A stretch of DNA of 64,000 nt from Flavicella sediminum (GTDB lineage: Bacteria > Bacteroidota > Bacteroidia > Flavobacteriales > Flavobacteriaceae): NCBI RefSeq assembly GCF_006381105.1, contig NZ_VDET01000015.1, forward strand, positions 61,843 to 125,842. Reading direction: 5' to 3'. The notes beneath the pieces were generated by a model. That model worked only from the letters and a program-made list of their open reading frames with translations. It was not told where the DNA came from and searched no databases. Below, piece after piece: positions 43,242 to 51,642 of this stretch. Numbering within the stretch: position 1 is the stretch's first letter; each line of letters opens with the position of its first letter. A program made the position numbers and the translations under genes.

Positions 43242-44870
43242 ATGAAATACTTAAACAAAACATTTCTTTTAACTACCATCGCCTCTTTAATCTTTGGCTT
43301 TTCATCTAATGCTCAGAAAAAACCAAATATAATTTTATTGTATGCCGATGATATTAGTGCTCGTGAATTGCCTTTTTACGGATCGGATACATGGACATTA
43401 CCCAAGGGAGGAAACTTAAAAGGAGGAGATACACAAGATGTAAGATACAGAGCTAAAACTCCAGTGTTAGATCAATTGGCACAAAAAGGAATGTATGTAA
43501 AAACAACTTGGGCAGCAACAGTTTGTGGGCCAAGTAGAGCTATGATGATGACGGGTAGGTATGCACATTTACACAAATGGTGGCATAATAAAGATAAAGG
43601 AAAAGCCCCCAACGGAAAAGGTTCTTGGGATTTGTACGGTAGTTCTCCGCATTCTATTTCTATGATTGCTAAAAAAGGGGGCTATACGACATTTTGGGCT
43701 GGAAAAACACAAATGAATATTGAAGGCTTTGAATTTGATGAAGGTTGTTTTACACCAGGTGAAGGTTCCTATAACAAAGCCATTCATACAACTGATTTTA
43801 GACTAGAAACCAGAAAAGTAAATGGAAAAAAGAAAATATACAATGCCGATACAAATAAAGCATTGACGCAAAAAAGTTATGTACAATCGGGTTGGTACTG
43901 GAAACCTCATGTACAACTGATGAACAATCCTAATGCTAAAGAAAGTTTAGAATGGTGGCCAAATACAAAAGCTTCTGAAAAAGAATTTGGACTAAATACA
44001 TTTGGGCCTGATGTAGAATTAAAATATGTTTTTGACTACATGGAAAGAAAAGAAAAAGAAGACAAACCTTTTTTTATTTACCATACCAGTCATTTAGGAC
44101 ACGATGCCTTTGATTTTTTTTACCCTGAATCCGGAAACAAATGGCCAGGAACTCCTAAAATTCATTGGGATGGTAAAAAATACACACGTACAGAACCTAA
44201 TATTACGGGTGACAATGGTGTGTACAATACACATGGAACCATTACAGAAGATGGAATTCACAACCACGTAAATTATTTAGATTATCAGGTTTCTTTGTAC
44301 ATGGAAAAACTAAAAGAATTAGGAATAGAAGACAATACTATTTTTATTTTTTGTGCAGATAACGGAACAAGTGGTTATGGAAAATCTAGCCCTGTTTCTC
44401 AAAAAGGAACACATGTTCCAATGCTTATTTATGCACCTGTTTTAAAAATGACCAAAAAAGGAGCGCAAGACGTACTAGTAAACATCTCTGATGTATTACC
44501 AACCATTGCAGATATTGCTGGAGTTAAAATTCCAGATTCTTATGAAATTAATGGAGAAAGCTTACTTCCTTTTTTAACAACAAAAAAAGAAAAGCATAGA
44601 GAATGGATTTATGCGTACCACAAGGAAACTCAAATTGTACGAGGAAATTTAGTAATGAAAGATGGAAATAATTTTTGGTATGATGTGAGTAAAACTCCTT
44701 CAAACTTAATTAGTTTTCCAAAAATCAAAGACTGGAATACTGTATCAGCTGCTCACAGAAAACAACGTGATGAATTGCTGCAAATTACACCAAAATACAA
44801 CTTACACGAGACCGAACATGATGCTCCTAAAAACGGTTATGGAAAAGTAACGCCATTGACATTGAGATAA
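43242..44870 (+). CDS. Type I sulfatase
   Basis: The 542-residue secreted protein (signal peptide to about residue 24, SSNAQ) starts its core at PNIILLYADDISARELPFYG. It carries CGPSR (Cys95 to Arg99), AGKTQMN in place of the usual GKWHLG, FFIYHTSHLGHDAF and FIFCADNGTSGYG. The altered GKTQ segment still supplies the lysine. It follows propeller protein 3 by 28 bp and is followed with one base between by the esterase remnant. Probably part of a single transcript reaching to the GH16 gene. Confidence 0.9.
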   Translation: MKYLNKTFLLTTIASLIFGFSSNAQKKPNIILLYADDISARELPFYGSDTWTLPKGGNLKGGDTQDVRYRAKTPVLDQLAQKGMYVKTTWAATVCGPSRAMMMTGRYAHLHKWWHNKDKGKAPNGKGSWDLYGSSPHSISMIAKKGGYTTFWAGKTQMNIEGFEFDEGCFTPGEGSYNKAIHTTDFRLETRKVNGKKKIYNADTNKALTQKSYVQSGWYWKPHVQLMNNPNAKESLEWWPNTKASEKEFGLNTFGPDVELKYVFDYMERKEKEDKPFFIYHTSHLGHDAFDFFYPESGNKWPGTPKIHWDGKKYTRTEPNITGDNGVYNTHGTITEDGIHNHVNYLDYQVSLYMEKLKELGIEDNTIFIFCADNGTSGYGKSSPVSQKGTHVPMLIYAPVLKMTKKGAQDVLVNISDVLPTIADIAGVKIPDSYEINGESLLPFLTTKKEKHREWIYAYHKETQIVRGNLVMKDGNNFWYDVSKTPSNLISFPKIKDWNTVSAAHRKQRDELLQITPKYNLHETEHDAPKNGYGKVTPLTLR

Positions 44871-44871
44871 A

Positions 44872-45190
44872 ATGAAAAATATAATTAGAAGTGCGTGCTT
44901 TCTTTTACTCATGCTTTCAGCAAATGCACAAACAAAAATTGCGAGCATGGGTAAAACCTTAACAGATTTTGAAATTGCAGGAGAGGACGGGATGTATCGA
45001 ATTGCAAAAGCTAAAATCATCAACAAAGGAACTGTTGTACAAGTTTGGAATGATGAAATTCAAAATCCTAAAAATGTTCGATATGGCTGGCAAAAGTTAT
45101 ATAGAAGGTTCTCCTTTTAACACAGTCGGACTACCCGAGTCTAGTTTTTGTACAGAACATTTTGATGCCTTCTTAAAGAAAAACGAGTAG
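44872..45190 (+). pseudogene. Remnant of a sialate O-acetylesterase-type gene (internal deletion plus frameshift)
   Basis: Codons from 44872 give a signal peptide (MKNIIRSACFLLLMLSANAQ). It joins almost directly to LTDFEIAGEDGMYRIAKAKI and NPKNVRYGW, which resemble the extreme C-terminal domain of sialate/carbohydrate O-acetylesterases (normally 450 residues or more). The frame then stops at 45120. In the +1 frame, from about 45091, the expected continuation appears: SYIEGSPFNTVGLPESSF, CTEHFD, ending at 45190. So the catalytic SGNH part is missing and a one-base shift lies near CAAAAG at 45085-45092. It is read as a decayed gene. A sequencing error could explain the shift but not the missing catalytic part. 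Confidence 0.75.
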
Positions 45191-45221
45191 TATAGCTACT
45201 TTAAAATAAAACTACGATCCT

Positions 45222-47042
45222 ATGTTATTGTATCTAAAAAAATCAAAACTGAATTGCCTATTTCTATGCATTGCATTTTTAATTCCTATTAACCATGCAA
45301 CTGCTCAAAGTCCTGTAGAAATTTCTAAAAAACTCGAAAAAAACAAAATTTGTTTTGCCTTGTACACTGTGCATGAACAAACTTTAAAATTAACGGCTCA
45401 GTTTTATCCTGTAAAAAATTACGATCCGTATACAGCAGAATTGCAAATTAAAAACAATGGAAAATGGGAAACTGTTCAGGAAGCTAGAATTGAATACCCA
45501 GGATATACTGCTCTTTTTAGAATAGAAAATTGGGATGACACGCAAGAAAAAGAATATCGAGTAGCCTATAAAAACTCTTTTTTTTATGAAGGGATCATTA
45601 GAAAAAATCCAAAAGAAAAAGAGGAAATTATAATGGCTGCATTTTCATGCTGGTCGATTTATGAAAAACATGGAGGACAAGGTCCTGCGGACGATATCCT
45701 TAATAATTTAAAAAAACTACAACCTGATGTATTGTTTTTTGCAGGAGATCAATCTTATGATCATAGCGACCATTATGGTTATTGGTTAAAGTTTGGAGAA
45801 GTCTTTGGAGACATTATTAGAAATACACCCACCATTGTCATTCCAGACGATCATGATATGGGTCAGGGTAATTTATGGGGTGATGGAGGTAGAAAAGCCA
45901 AAACAAGAGATGGAAATTTTGGAGGTTATTACATGCCTGTAAATTATATCAAAGAAGTAGAAAGAGCGCAAACCAGTCATTTACCAGATCCGTATGATCC
46001 TACACCTGTAATGCAAGGAATTGGAGTTTATTATACCGATTACAAATGGGGAGGAATGAGTTTTGCTATTTTAGAAGATCGTAAATTTAAATCGGGGCCC
46101 AAAAGAGTTTTAGGAAAATCTAGATTTCATGACACACGTGAAATGGATGTTGAAGAAGCTACTTTGTTAGGAGAAAGACAATTAGATTTTTTAGAAGCTT
46201 GGACTACCGATTGGAAAGATGCTGAAATGAAAGCTGTTTTATCTCAAACCATTTTTGCAAATGTAACTACCCATTCGCCAACGCTAGACAAAAAACAAAA
46301 GTACAGCGTAGATTCTAACGGATGGCCACAAGCAGGAAGAAACAAAGCCTTATCTGTTATTCGCAAAAGTTTTTCTTGTATGATTGCAGGAGATCAACAC
46401 TTAGGTTCTGTGCTACACCATGGAATAGAAGATTGGAACAATGCAGGATATTCTTTTGCTGTGCCTGCGGCTTCTAATTTTTGGATGCGTTGGTTTAAAC
46501 CCGATGCTCCTGGGAAAAATCATGTAAAAGGAATGCCAGATTATACAGGAGAGTATTTAGATGCTTTTCATAATAAAATGACGGTCTTAGCCATTGCAAA
46601 TCCAGAACATAAAGACAATACGGAAAAAGAAAATCTTTTAAACGGTAGAGCTTCCGGTTACGGAATTATTCGTTTTAACAAAACAACTAGAAATACTACT
46701 TACGAGTGCTGGGCAAGAAATGTAGATATGTTTGCTCCTGACGCCAAACCTTATAACGGATGGCCTGTAACCTTTCATCAATCAGCTAATTTTTTAATTA
46801 AAAACGCATACGAATTACCGCTATTAAAGTTGACTAAAGAAAACCAAGTAGTTACCGTAAAAAATCAATTTACCAAAGAGGTTATTTCTTCTATTAGAAT
46901 AAATGGAAATAAGTACCAACCTACAGTTATGTACCCAGGAGTTTATAGTATTTCTATTGGTGAAGATGCTGCTACAAAACACCTATTTGAATTAGAGGCT
47001 GTCAAGAAAAACAAAAAACAGCTACAAATAAAAGTCAATTAA
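45222..47042 (+). CDS. PhoD-like metallophosphoesterase in a sulfatase cluster
   Basis: The 606-residue secreted protein (signal peptide to about residue 28, NHATAQ) has a small N-terminal beta domain and then a PhoD-type metal-dependent phosphatase fold. Metal-binding motifs are FSCWSIYE, GDQSYDH (Asp176), PDDHDMG (Asp209-His211) and GDQHLGS (Asp391, His393). PhoD enzymes are calcium/iron phosphodiesterases or phosphatases. Here the setting among six sulfatases suggests action on a phosphate or sulfate ester of the polysaccharide. That is inference; a plain phosphorus-scavenging role is the alternative. Co-directional with neighbours, 53 bp before the next sulfatase. Confidence 0.85.
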   Translation: MLLYLKKSKLNCLFLCIAFLIPINHATAQSPVEISKKLEKNKICFALYTVHEQTLKLTAQFYPVKNYDPYTAELQIKNNGKWETVQEARIEYPGYTALFRIENWDDTQEKEYRVAYKNSFFYEGIIRKNPKEKEEIIMAAFSCWSIYEKHGGQGPADDILNNLKKLQPDVLFFAGDQSYDHSDHYGYWLKFGEVFGDIIRNTPTIVIPDDHDMGQGNLWGDGGRKAKTRDGNFGGYYMPVNYIKEVERAQTSHLPDPYDPTPVMQGIGVYYTDYKWGGMSFAILEDRKFKSGPKRVLGKSRFHDTREMDVEEATLLGERQLDFLEAWTTDWKDAEMKAVLSQTIFANVTTHSPTLDKKQKYSVDSNGWPQAGRNKALSVIRKSFSCMIAGDQHLGSVLHHGIEDWNNAGYSFAVPAASNFWMRWFKPDAPGKNHVKGMPDYTGEYLDAFHNKMTVLAIANPEHKDNTEKENLLNGRASGYGIIRFNKTTRNTTYECWARNVDMFAPDAKPYNGWPVTFHQSANFLIKNAYELPLLKLTKENQVVTVKNQFTKEVISSIRINGNKYQPTVMYPGVYSISIGEDAATKHLFELEAVKKNKKQLQIKVN

Positions 47043-47095
47043 TTAAGATTTCTAGTACTTGACTTCTAAAACCTACGAATAAAAAAATAGCCCTC

Positions 47096-48574
47096 ATGAG
47101 AAAAATCATACATACGAATATCCTACTCCTTTTTGCTTTTACAAGTCTTAGTTCTTTTGCTCAAAAAGTGCAAAAACCAAATATTATTTGGATCATTACC
47201 GACGAACATAATTTTAGAACCTTAGGCTGCTACCGCGATTTAATGGATGACACACAAGCCAAGCAATGGGGAGACAAAGTCGTAGAAACCCCGAATTTAG
47301 ACTGGCTAGCCAATAACGGAGCTTTATTTACAAGTATGTATGCAGCTTCACCTGTTTGCTCTCCATCTAGAGCGAGTATGTTTACAGGACAATATCCACA
47401 CACGGTAAACATGTCGGTCAACAACAAAATAATGAATAAAAACTATCCTACTACGGCAGCTATTTTAAACCAACAAGGCTATAAAACAGGTTATATAGGA
47501 AAGTGGCATTTGAGTGGAGATGCAAAACCAGGATGGGCGCCAGATAGTTATGGATTTAACGACAACCGATACATGTTTAACAGAGGGCATTGGAAGAAAT
47601 TTGGAATGAAAGAAGATGGCACACCTTTTATAGATTCTAAAGATAAAAAAGGAGAACTTTCTTACAATATGAATGGAGCAAATGAAAAAACATATTCTAC
47701 AGATTGGTTAATGGACAGAGCCTTGAATTTTATAGAAAAAAACAAGAAAGATCCTTTTTACTGTGTGGTAAGTTTACCTGAACCGCATGGGCCAGATGCT
47801 GTAAGAGCTCCTTATGACACCCTATATAAAGATGTGAAATTTGACATGCCAAGAACTTTTACAGAGGGCAGAAACGAACACTCTCCTTATTGGAGAAAAA
47901 AAGACAAACAGGTAAATGATCCAAAAAAAATGCAAAAAATGATTGCTACCTATTTCGGTTCTGTTAAATGTATTGATGATAATATTGGAAAGCTTATTAC
48001 ATCTTTAAAAGAACAAAAAATACTTGACAACACCATCATTCTCTTTTCTTCAGACCATGGAGATTTGTTAGGAGAACACAATCAAATCAACAAAGGCGCT
48101 CCTTTTGAAGGCTCTGCACTTATTCCTTTTATTGTATACCACAGTCCTACAATTACTCCTGGAACCATTGTCAAAAAACCAGTCAATACTACGGATTGGA
48201 TGCCTACTTTTTTAAGTATGGCAGGTGTAAAAAATCAACCAAAAAGTGCAGGTAGAGATTTGACGCCATTAATTCATAAACCAGAATTAAAAACTTGGAA
48301 CGATGTTACTTTTAGTAGAATTCATAAAAGATGGCTAGCCGTTATTAACGATCGCTACAAACTAGCCATTGATGTTTCCAAATCAGCCCCTTGGCTAATC
48401 GACACTAAAATTGATCCTGATGAGTTGATCAACCATTTTGGAGAACCTTCTTATAAAGACATTACTTTGAAATTAGCCAAAAGCATGAAGGTTTATTTAA
48501 AAGAACAAAAGGATCCTTTTGAAAAGGATTCTAAGTTTATGACAAAACTGAACAACATACTAATGAACAACTAA
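47096..48574 (+). CDS. Type I sulfatase (choline-sulfatase/arylsulfatase-like)
   Basis: The 492-residue secreted protein (signal peptide to about residue 23, SSFAQ) has a core beginning PNIIWIITDEHNFRTLGCY, the motif CSPSR (Cys88 to Arg92), GKWHLSGD, FYCVVSLPEPHGPD and ILFSSDHGDLLGEH. All expected metal and sulfate ligands appear present. It follows the PhoD-like gene and precedes another sulfatase by 24 bp, so co-transcription is likely. Substrate unknown. Confidence 0.92.
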   Translation: MRKIIHTNILLLFAFTSLSSFAQKVQKPNIIWIITDEHNFRTLGCYRDLMDDTQAKQWGDKVVETPNLDWLANNGALFTSMYAASPVCSPSRASMFTGQYPHTVNMSVNNKIMNKNYPTTAAILNQQGYKTGYIGKWHLSGDAKPGWAPDSYGFNDNRYMFNRGHWKKFGMKEDGTPFIDSKDKKGELSYNMNGANEKTYSTDWLMDRALNFIEKNKKDPFYCVVSLPEPHGPDAVRAPYDTLYKDVKFDMPRTFTEGRNEHSPYWRKKDKQVNDPKKMQKMIATYFGSVKCIDDNIGKLITSLKEQKILDNTIILFSSDHGDLLGEHNQINKGAPFEGSALIPFIVYHSPTITPGTIVKKPVNTTDWMPTFLSMAGVKNQPKSAGRDLTPLIHKPELKTWNDVTFSRIHKRWLAVINDRYKLAIDVSKSAPWLIDTKIDPDELINHFGEPSYKDITLKLAKSMKVYLKEQKDPFEKDSKFMTKLNNILMNN

Positions 48575-48598
48575 TTTTTCAGCTCATTTTTTCAATTT

Positions 48599-50386
48599 AT
48601 GAATCCATCCAACTTCTTTAAAACCTTAGTCTTCTCAATAGTTTGCACACTAACTATTTCTGCAAAATCTAAAAAAAATAAGCCACCCAATGTCATTCTT
48701 ATATTAACAGATGATTTGGGAATTGGAGATTTGGGTTGTATGGGAAACCCATGGTTAAAAACGCCAAATATTGACGCATTTTATAAGGAATCTGTTCGAA
48801 TGACGGATTTTCATGTTACTCCCTTATGTACTCCGACTAGAGCAGCAATTATGACAGGTAGATATCCTATTAATAATGGAGCTTGGGCTACGTTTAAAGG
48901 AAGAGATGCTTTATCACAAAGTTCGATAACAATGGCTGATATTTTTAAAAAGAACGGTTATACAACAGGAATGTTTGGGAAATGGCATTTAGGAGACAAC
49001 TACCCTACTCGACCAACAGATTGCGGTTTTGACACTGCCATACATCACTTAGCAGGTGGTGTCGGCGAGCTATCCGACTATTGGGGAAATAGTTATTTTG
49101 ATGATGTGTATTATGTCAACAATGAACCCAAACAATTTGAAGGTTACTGCACTGATGTTTGGTTTGAAGAAACAACGAAATTCATCAATAAAAACAAGGA
49201 AAAACCATTTTTTGTATACCTACCAACCAATGCGCCTCATGACCCATTAATTGTTGCCGAAAAATATGCCGAACCTTATAAAAAATTTGAGGGTAAAAAT
49301 ATTATTAGCGCCAACTTATATGGAATGATTGCTAATATTGATGAGAATTTCGGCAAGTTTTATTCCTATTTAAAAAATGAAGATTTATTGAACAATACCA
49401 TCCTAATATTCATGAGCGATAACGGAAGTCGTTATGGTTATAGCAAAGACGGAAAGCTTGGTTATAACAAAGGATATGAAGGAATCAAAGGTGACAAACT
49501 AGAGGGAGGTCATCGTGTTCCTTTTTTTATTCGTTGGCCTAATGGAAAAATACAAGGAGGAAAAGATATCGGAAACTTGGCAGCTCATGTAGATTTGATC
49601 CCCACTTTAGCTAGTTTGTGTCATTTGACGCTGCCTGAAAACATGAATTTAGATGGTCAAGATTTTTCTCCCTTATTAAAGAAGAAAAAAGGAAAAATTG
49701 CAGAAAGAACAGCTTTTATTCATCACAATCAAGACTGGCGCCCACCTGCTGATGTTGCAAAAACTTGTATCATGAAAGGAAATTGGAGATTGTTGAATGG
49801 TAACAAATTATACGATATTGAAAAAGATCCTAAACAAAAAAACAATCTAGCTCAACAGCATCCTGAATTGATCAAAGAGCTGTTACAACATAACAAAGAG
49901 TTTTTAAAACAAACAAAAAGCAATCCAGAGTATCGTGAATTGCCAGTTCATGTAATTGGAAACAAAGCACAGAAGGAAATTACCCTAACCATTCAGCATG
50001 CAATTGGAGAAGATGGTGGAATTTGGAAACCTGAGCAAGTCGCAGAAGGCATAAAAAACAGCAACAACACACATGCAATAAGTGTAGAACGTGCTGGAGA
50101 ATATTTAATATCATGTAGAAGATGGCCAAAAGAATGTCCTGGTCCCATTCTTGGAATTCCAGAAAAAAATCCAAAAAACGTATATCATTACAAAACGATA
50201 GCACCTGCTAAAGTGAGAATAAGTATTGCCAATCAGATGTATGAAAAAGATATATTGGCTAAAGATGAAGCGGTTACTTTTAAAGTGTTTTTAAACAAAG
50301 GGAAAACATTTTTGGTAAACGATTTTATTGAGGGAAAGGAAAAATACGGTGTGTATTATACTTATGTAAAACATCTAGGTGAATAA
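48599..50386 (+). CDS. Type I sulfatase with extra C-terminal beta domain
   Basis: The 595-residue secreted protein (signal peptide to about residue 22, ISAKS) has a core starting PNVILILTDDLGIGDLGCMG, the motif CTPTR (Cys77 to Arg81), GKWHLGDNYPTRP, FFVYLPTNAPHDP and IFMSDNGSRYGYS. The catalytic part ends near residue 440. About 150 further residues (ITLTIQHAIGEDGGIWKPEQ on, then GEYLISCRRWPKECPGP) form a beta-rich module that I read as a possible carbohydrate-binding or docking domain. The gene ends 13 bp before the GH16 start. Confidence 0.9.
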   Translation: MNPSNFFKTLVFSIVCTLTISAKSKKNKPPNVILILTDDLGIGDLGCMGNPWLKTPNIDAFYKESVRMTDFHVTPLCTPTRAAIMTGRYPINNGAWATFKGRDALSQSSITMADIFKKNGYTTGMFGKWHLGDNYPTRPTDCGFDTAIHHLAGGVGELSDYWGNSYFDDVYYVNNEPKQFEGYCTDVWFEETTKFINKNKEKPFFVYLPTNAPHDPLIVAEKYAEPYKKFEGKNIISANLYGMIANIDENFGKFYSYLKNEDLLNNTILIFMSDNGSRYGYSKDGKLGYNKGYEGIKGDKLEGGHRVPFFIRWPNGKIQGGKDIGNLAAHVDLIPTLASLCHLTLPENMNLDGQDFSPLLKKKKGKIAERTAFIHHNQDWRPPADVAKTCIMKGNWRLLNGNKLYDIEKDPKQKNNLAQQHPELIKELLQHNKEFLKQTKSNPEYRELPVHVIGNKAQKEITLTIQHAIGEDGGIWKPEQVAEGIKNSNNTHAISVERAGEYLISCRRWPKECPGPILGIPEKNPKNVYHYKTIAPAKVRISIANQMYEKDILAKDEAVTFKVFLNKGKTFLVNDFIEGKEKYGVYYTYVKHLGE

Positions 50387-50399
50387 AAAAAATAGAATT

Positions 50400-51626
50400 A
50401 TGAAAACAAAAAAAACTTTAAGAATTTTACACGTAATGCTTTTGCTATTTACAATATCGTGTAATACTGATGACGATAAAACAGGAATTGTATCGGAAAT
50501 AGATACTGAAGTCCCAGTCATTCAATGCCTATCAAATATTACTGTCTCTATAAGCGCTACTGAAACAGGCATTATTGTGAACTTTCCAAAACCGATAGCA
50601 ACGGATAATATTAGTGCCACCGTTACACAAATTAAAGGTATTTCTCCAGGAAAGATATTCCTTGTAGGAACCACAACGAATACATTCCAAGCAAAAGATG
50701 CTGCGGGAAATATTTCTGTATGTAGTTTTGATGTGATTATTACAAGAGAGACTCCTTCTTTAAACATGCCTTATTTAATAGGAAACAACCCCACTCCTAC
50801 AGGAAAAAAGTGGGTTAAAATGGAAGATTTATCTGATGAATTTGAGGGCACTTCTATTAGTAGTAATTGGGATACACGCTCTGTGGTACCTGGAAGATTT
50901 AATTGGCTAGGAAGATTTCCTGGACTATTTCAAGTCGAAAATATGAGTGTTGTTGATGGTGAATTACGCATGGAAGCGAAAAAAGAAGTGGAACCTATAA
51001 ACCTGAGCAATAAAGATTGGACACATACGGGGGCCATTATCAGATCCAATGCATTCGTAAAACCAGGAATGTTTATTGAAGCCAAAATGAAAACCACCAC
51101 AACTATTATGTCTGGTACATTTTGGATACAAGCTCCATCATCAGATTGTACCATACTTCCAAAAACAGAATTAGATGTTACAGAAAGTATTGGAAGAAGT
51201 TCGGGTAAGTTTAAACCTACAGAACCTGGAGAAGAAGTCCCTACTTGGTATGCAAATGCAAGAGAAGATTTTTTACAAGGAATGAATGCCACAGCTCGTG
51301 AAAGAACGTCAGCCTGTACTTCCAAAGCAGTAAATAGAGGAACTCCTTCTGACAAAGGAGGTACATTCTCTCCATCGGAAGATTTTCACGTCTATGGATT
51401 TCATTGGGAAGACCCAACCAAATTGCATTTTTATATAGATGGAATTTATAGCCATAGTATTGTGCCAAGTATTCCTTTTAACACGCCAATGGCTATAATT
51501 ATGGCTATTGAAACCTATGATTTTAACTGGCCAAATGATGCAGAAGCTGATGGGTTTAATGAATCAAAAATAGATCGATCTACAAGATACAAATGGGTTA
51601 GAACTTGGAATTTAGAAGATGAATAA
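50400..51626 (+). CDS. GH16 endo-galactanase-like lipoprotein with HYR domain (likely cell-surface)
   Basis: The start at 50400 is chosen over 50379 because it avoids overlap with the sulfatase and gives a lipoprotein signal ending TISC. The cysteine is followed by NTDDDK, an acidic run like the Bacteroidota surface lipoprotein export signal. Residues about 40-120 form an HYR-type immunoglobulin-like domain. From about 140 is a GH16 jelly roll (LSDEFEGTSISSNWDTR) with the catalytic motif ELDVTE (Glu257, Asp259, Glu262), the ExDxxE form of agarases, porphyranases and carrageenases. An endo-acting enzyme on a red-algal galactan is the most likely role. It closes the island. Confidence 0.9.
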   Translation: MKTKKTLRILHVMLLLFTISCNTDDDKTGIVSEIDTEVPVIQCLSNITVSISATETGIIVNFPKPIATDNISATVTQIKGISPGKIFLVGTTTNTFQAKDAAGNISVCSFDVIITRETPSLNMPYLIGNNPTPTGKKWVKMEDLSDEFEGTSISSNWDTRSVVPGRFNWLGRFPGLFQVENMSVVDGELRMEAKKEVEPINLSNKDWTHTGAIIRSNAFVKPGMFIEAKMKTTTTIMSGTFWIQAPSSDCTILPKTELDVTESIGRSSGKFKPTEPGEEVPTWYANAREDFLQGMNATARERTSACTSKAVNRGTPSDKGGTFSPSEDFHVYGFHWEDPTKLHFYIDGIYSHSIVPSIPFNTPMAIIMAIETYDFNWPNDAEADGFNESKIDRSTRYKWVRTWNLEDE

Positions 51627-51642
51627 ATAGTTTATTTAAATC

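Noticed and set aside
44872..45120. Intact small secreted protein of 82 residues
   Set aside because: The expected continuation of the esterase C-terminus is present in the +1 frame, so this is better read as a frameshifted remnant.
20799..51626. Horizontally acquired island with integrase or tRNA attachment
   Set aside because: No integrase, transposase, tRNA or direct-repeat ends were found at its borders, and base composition looks like the rest. Older transfer cannot be excluded.
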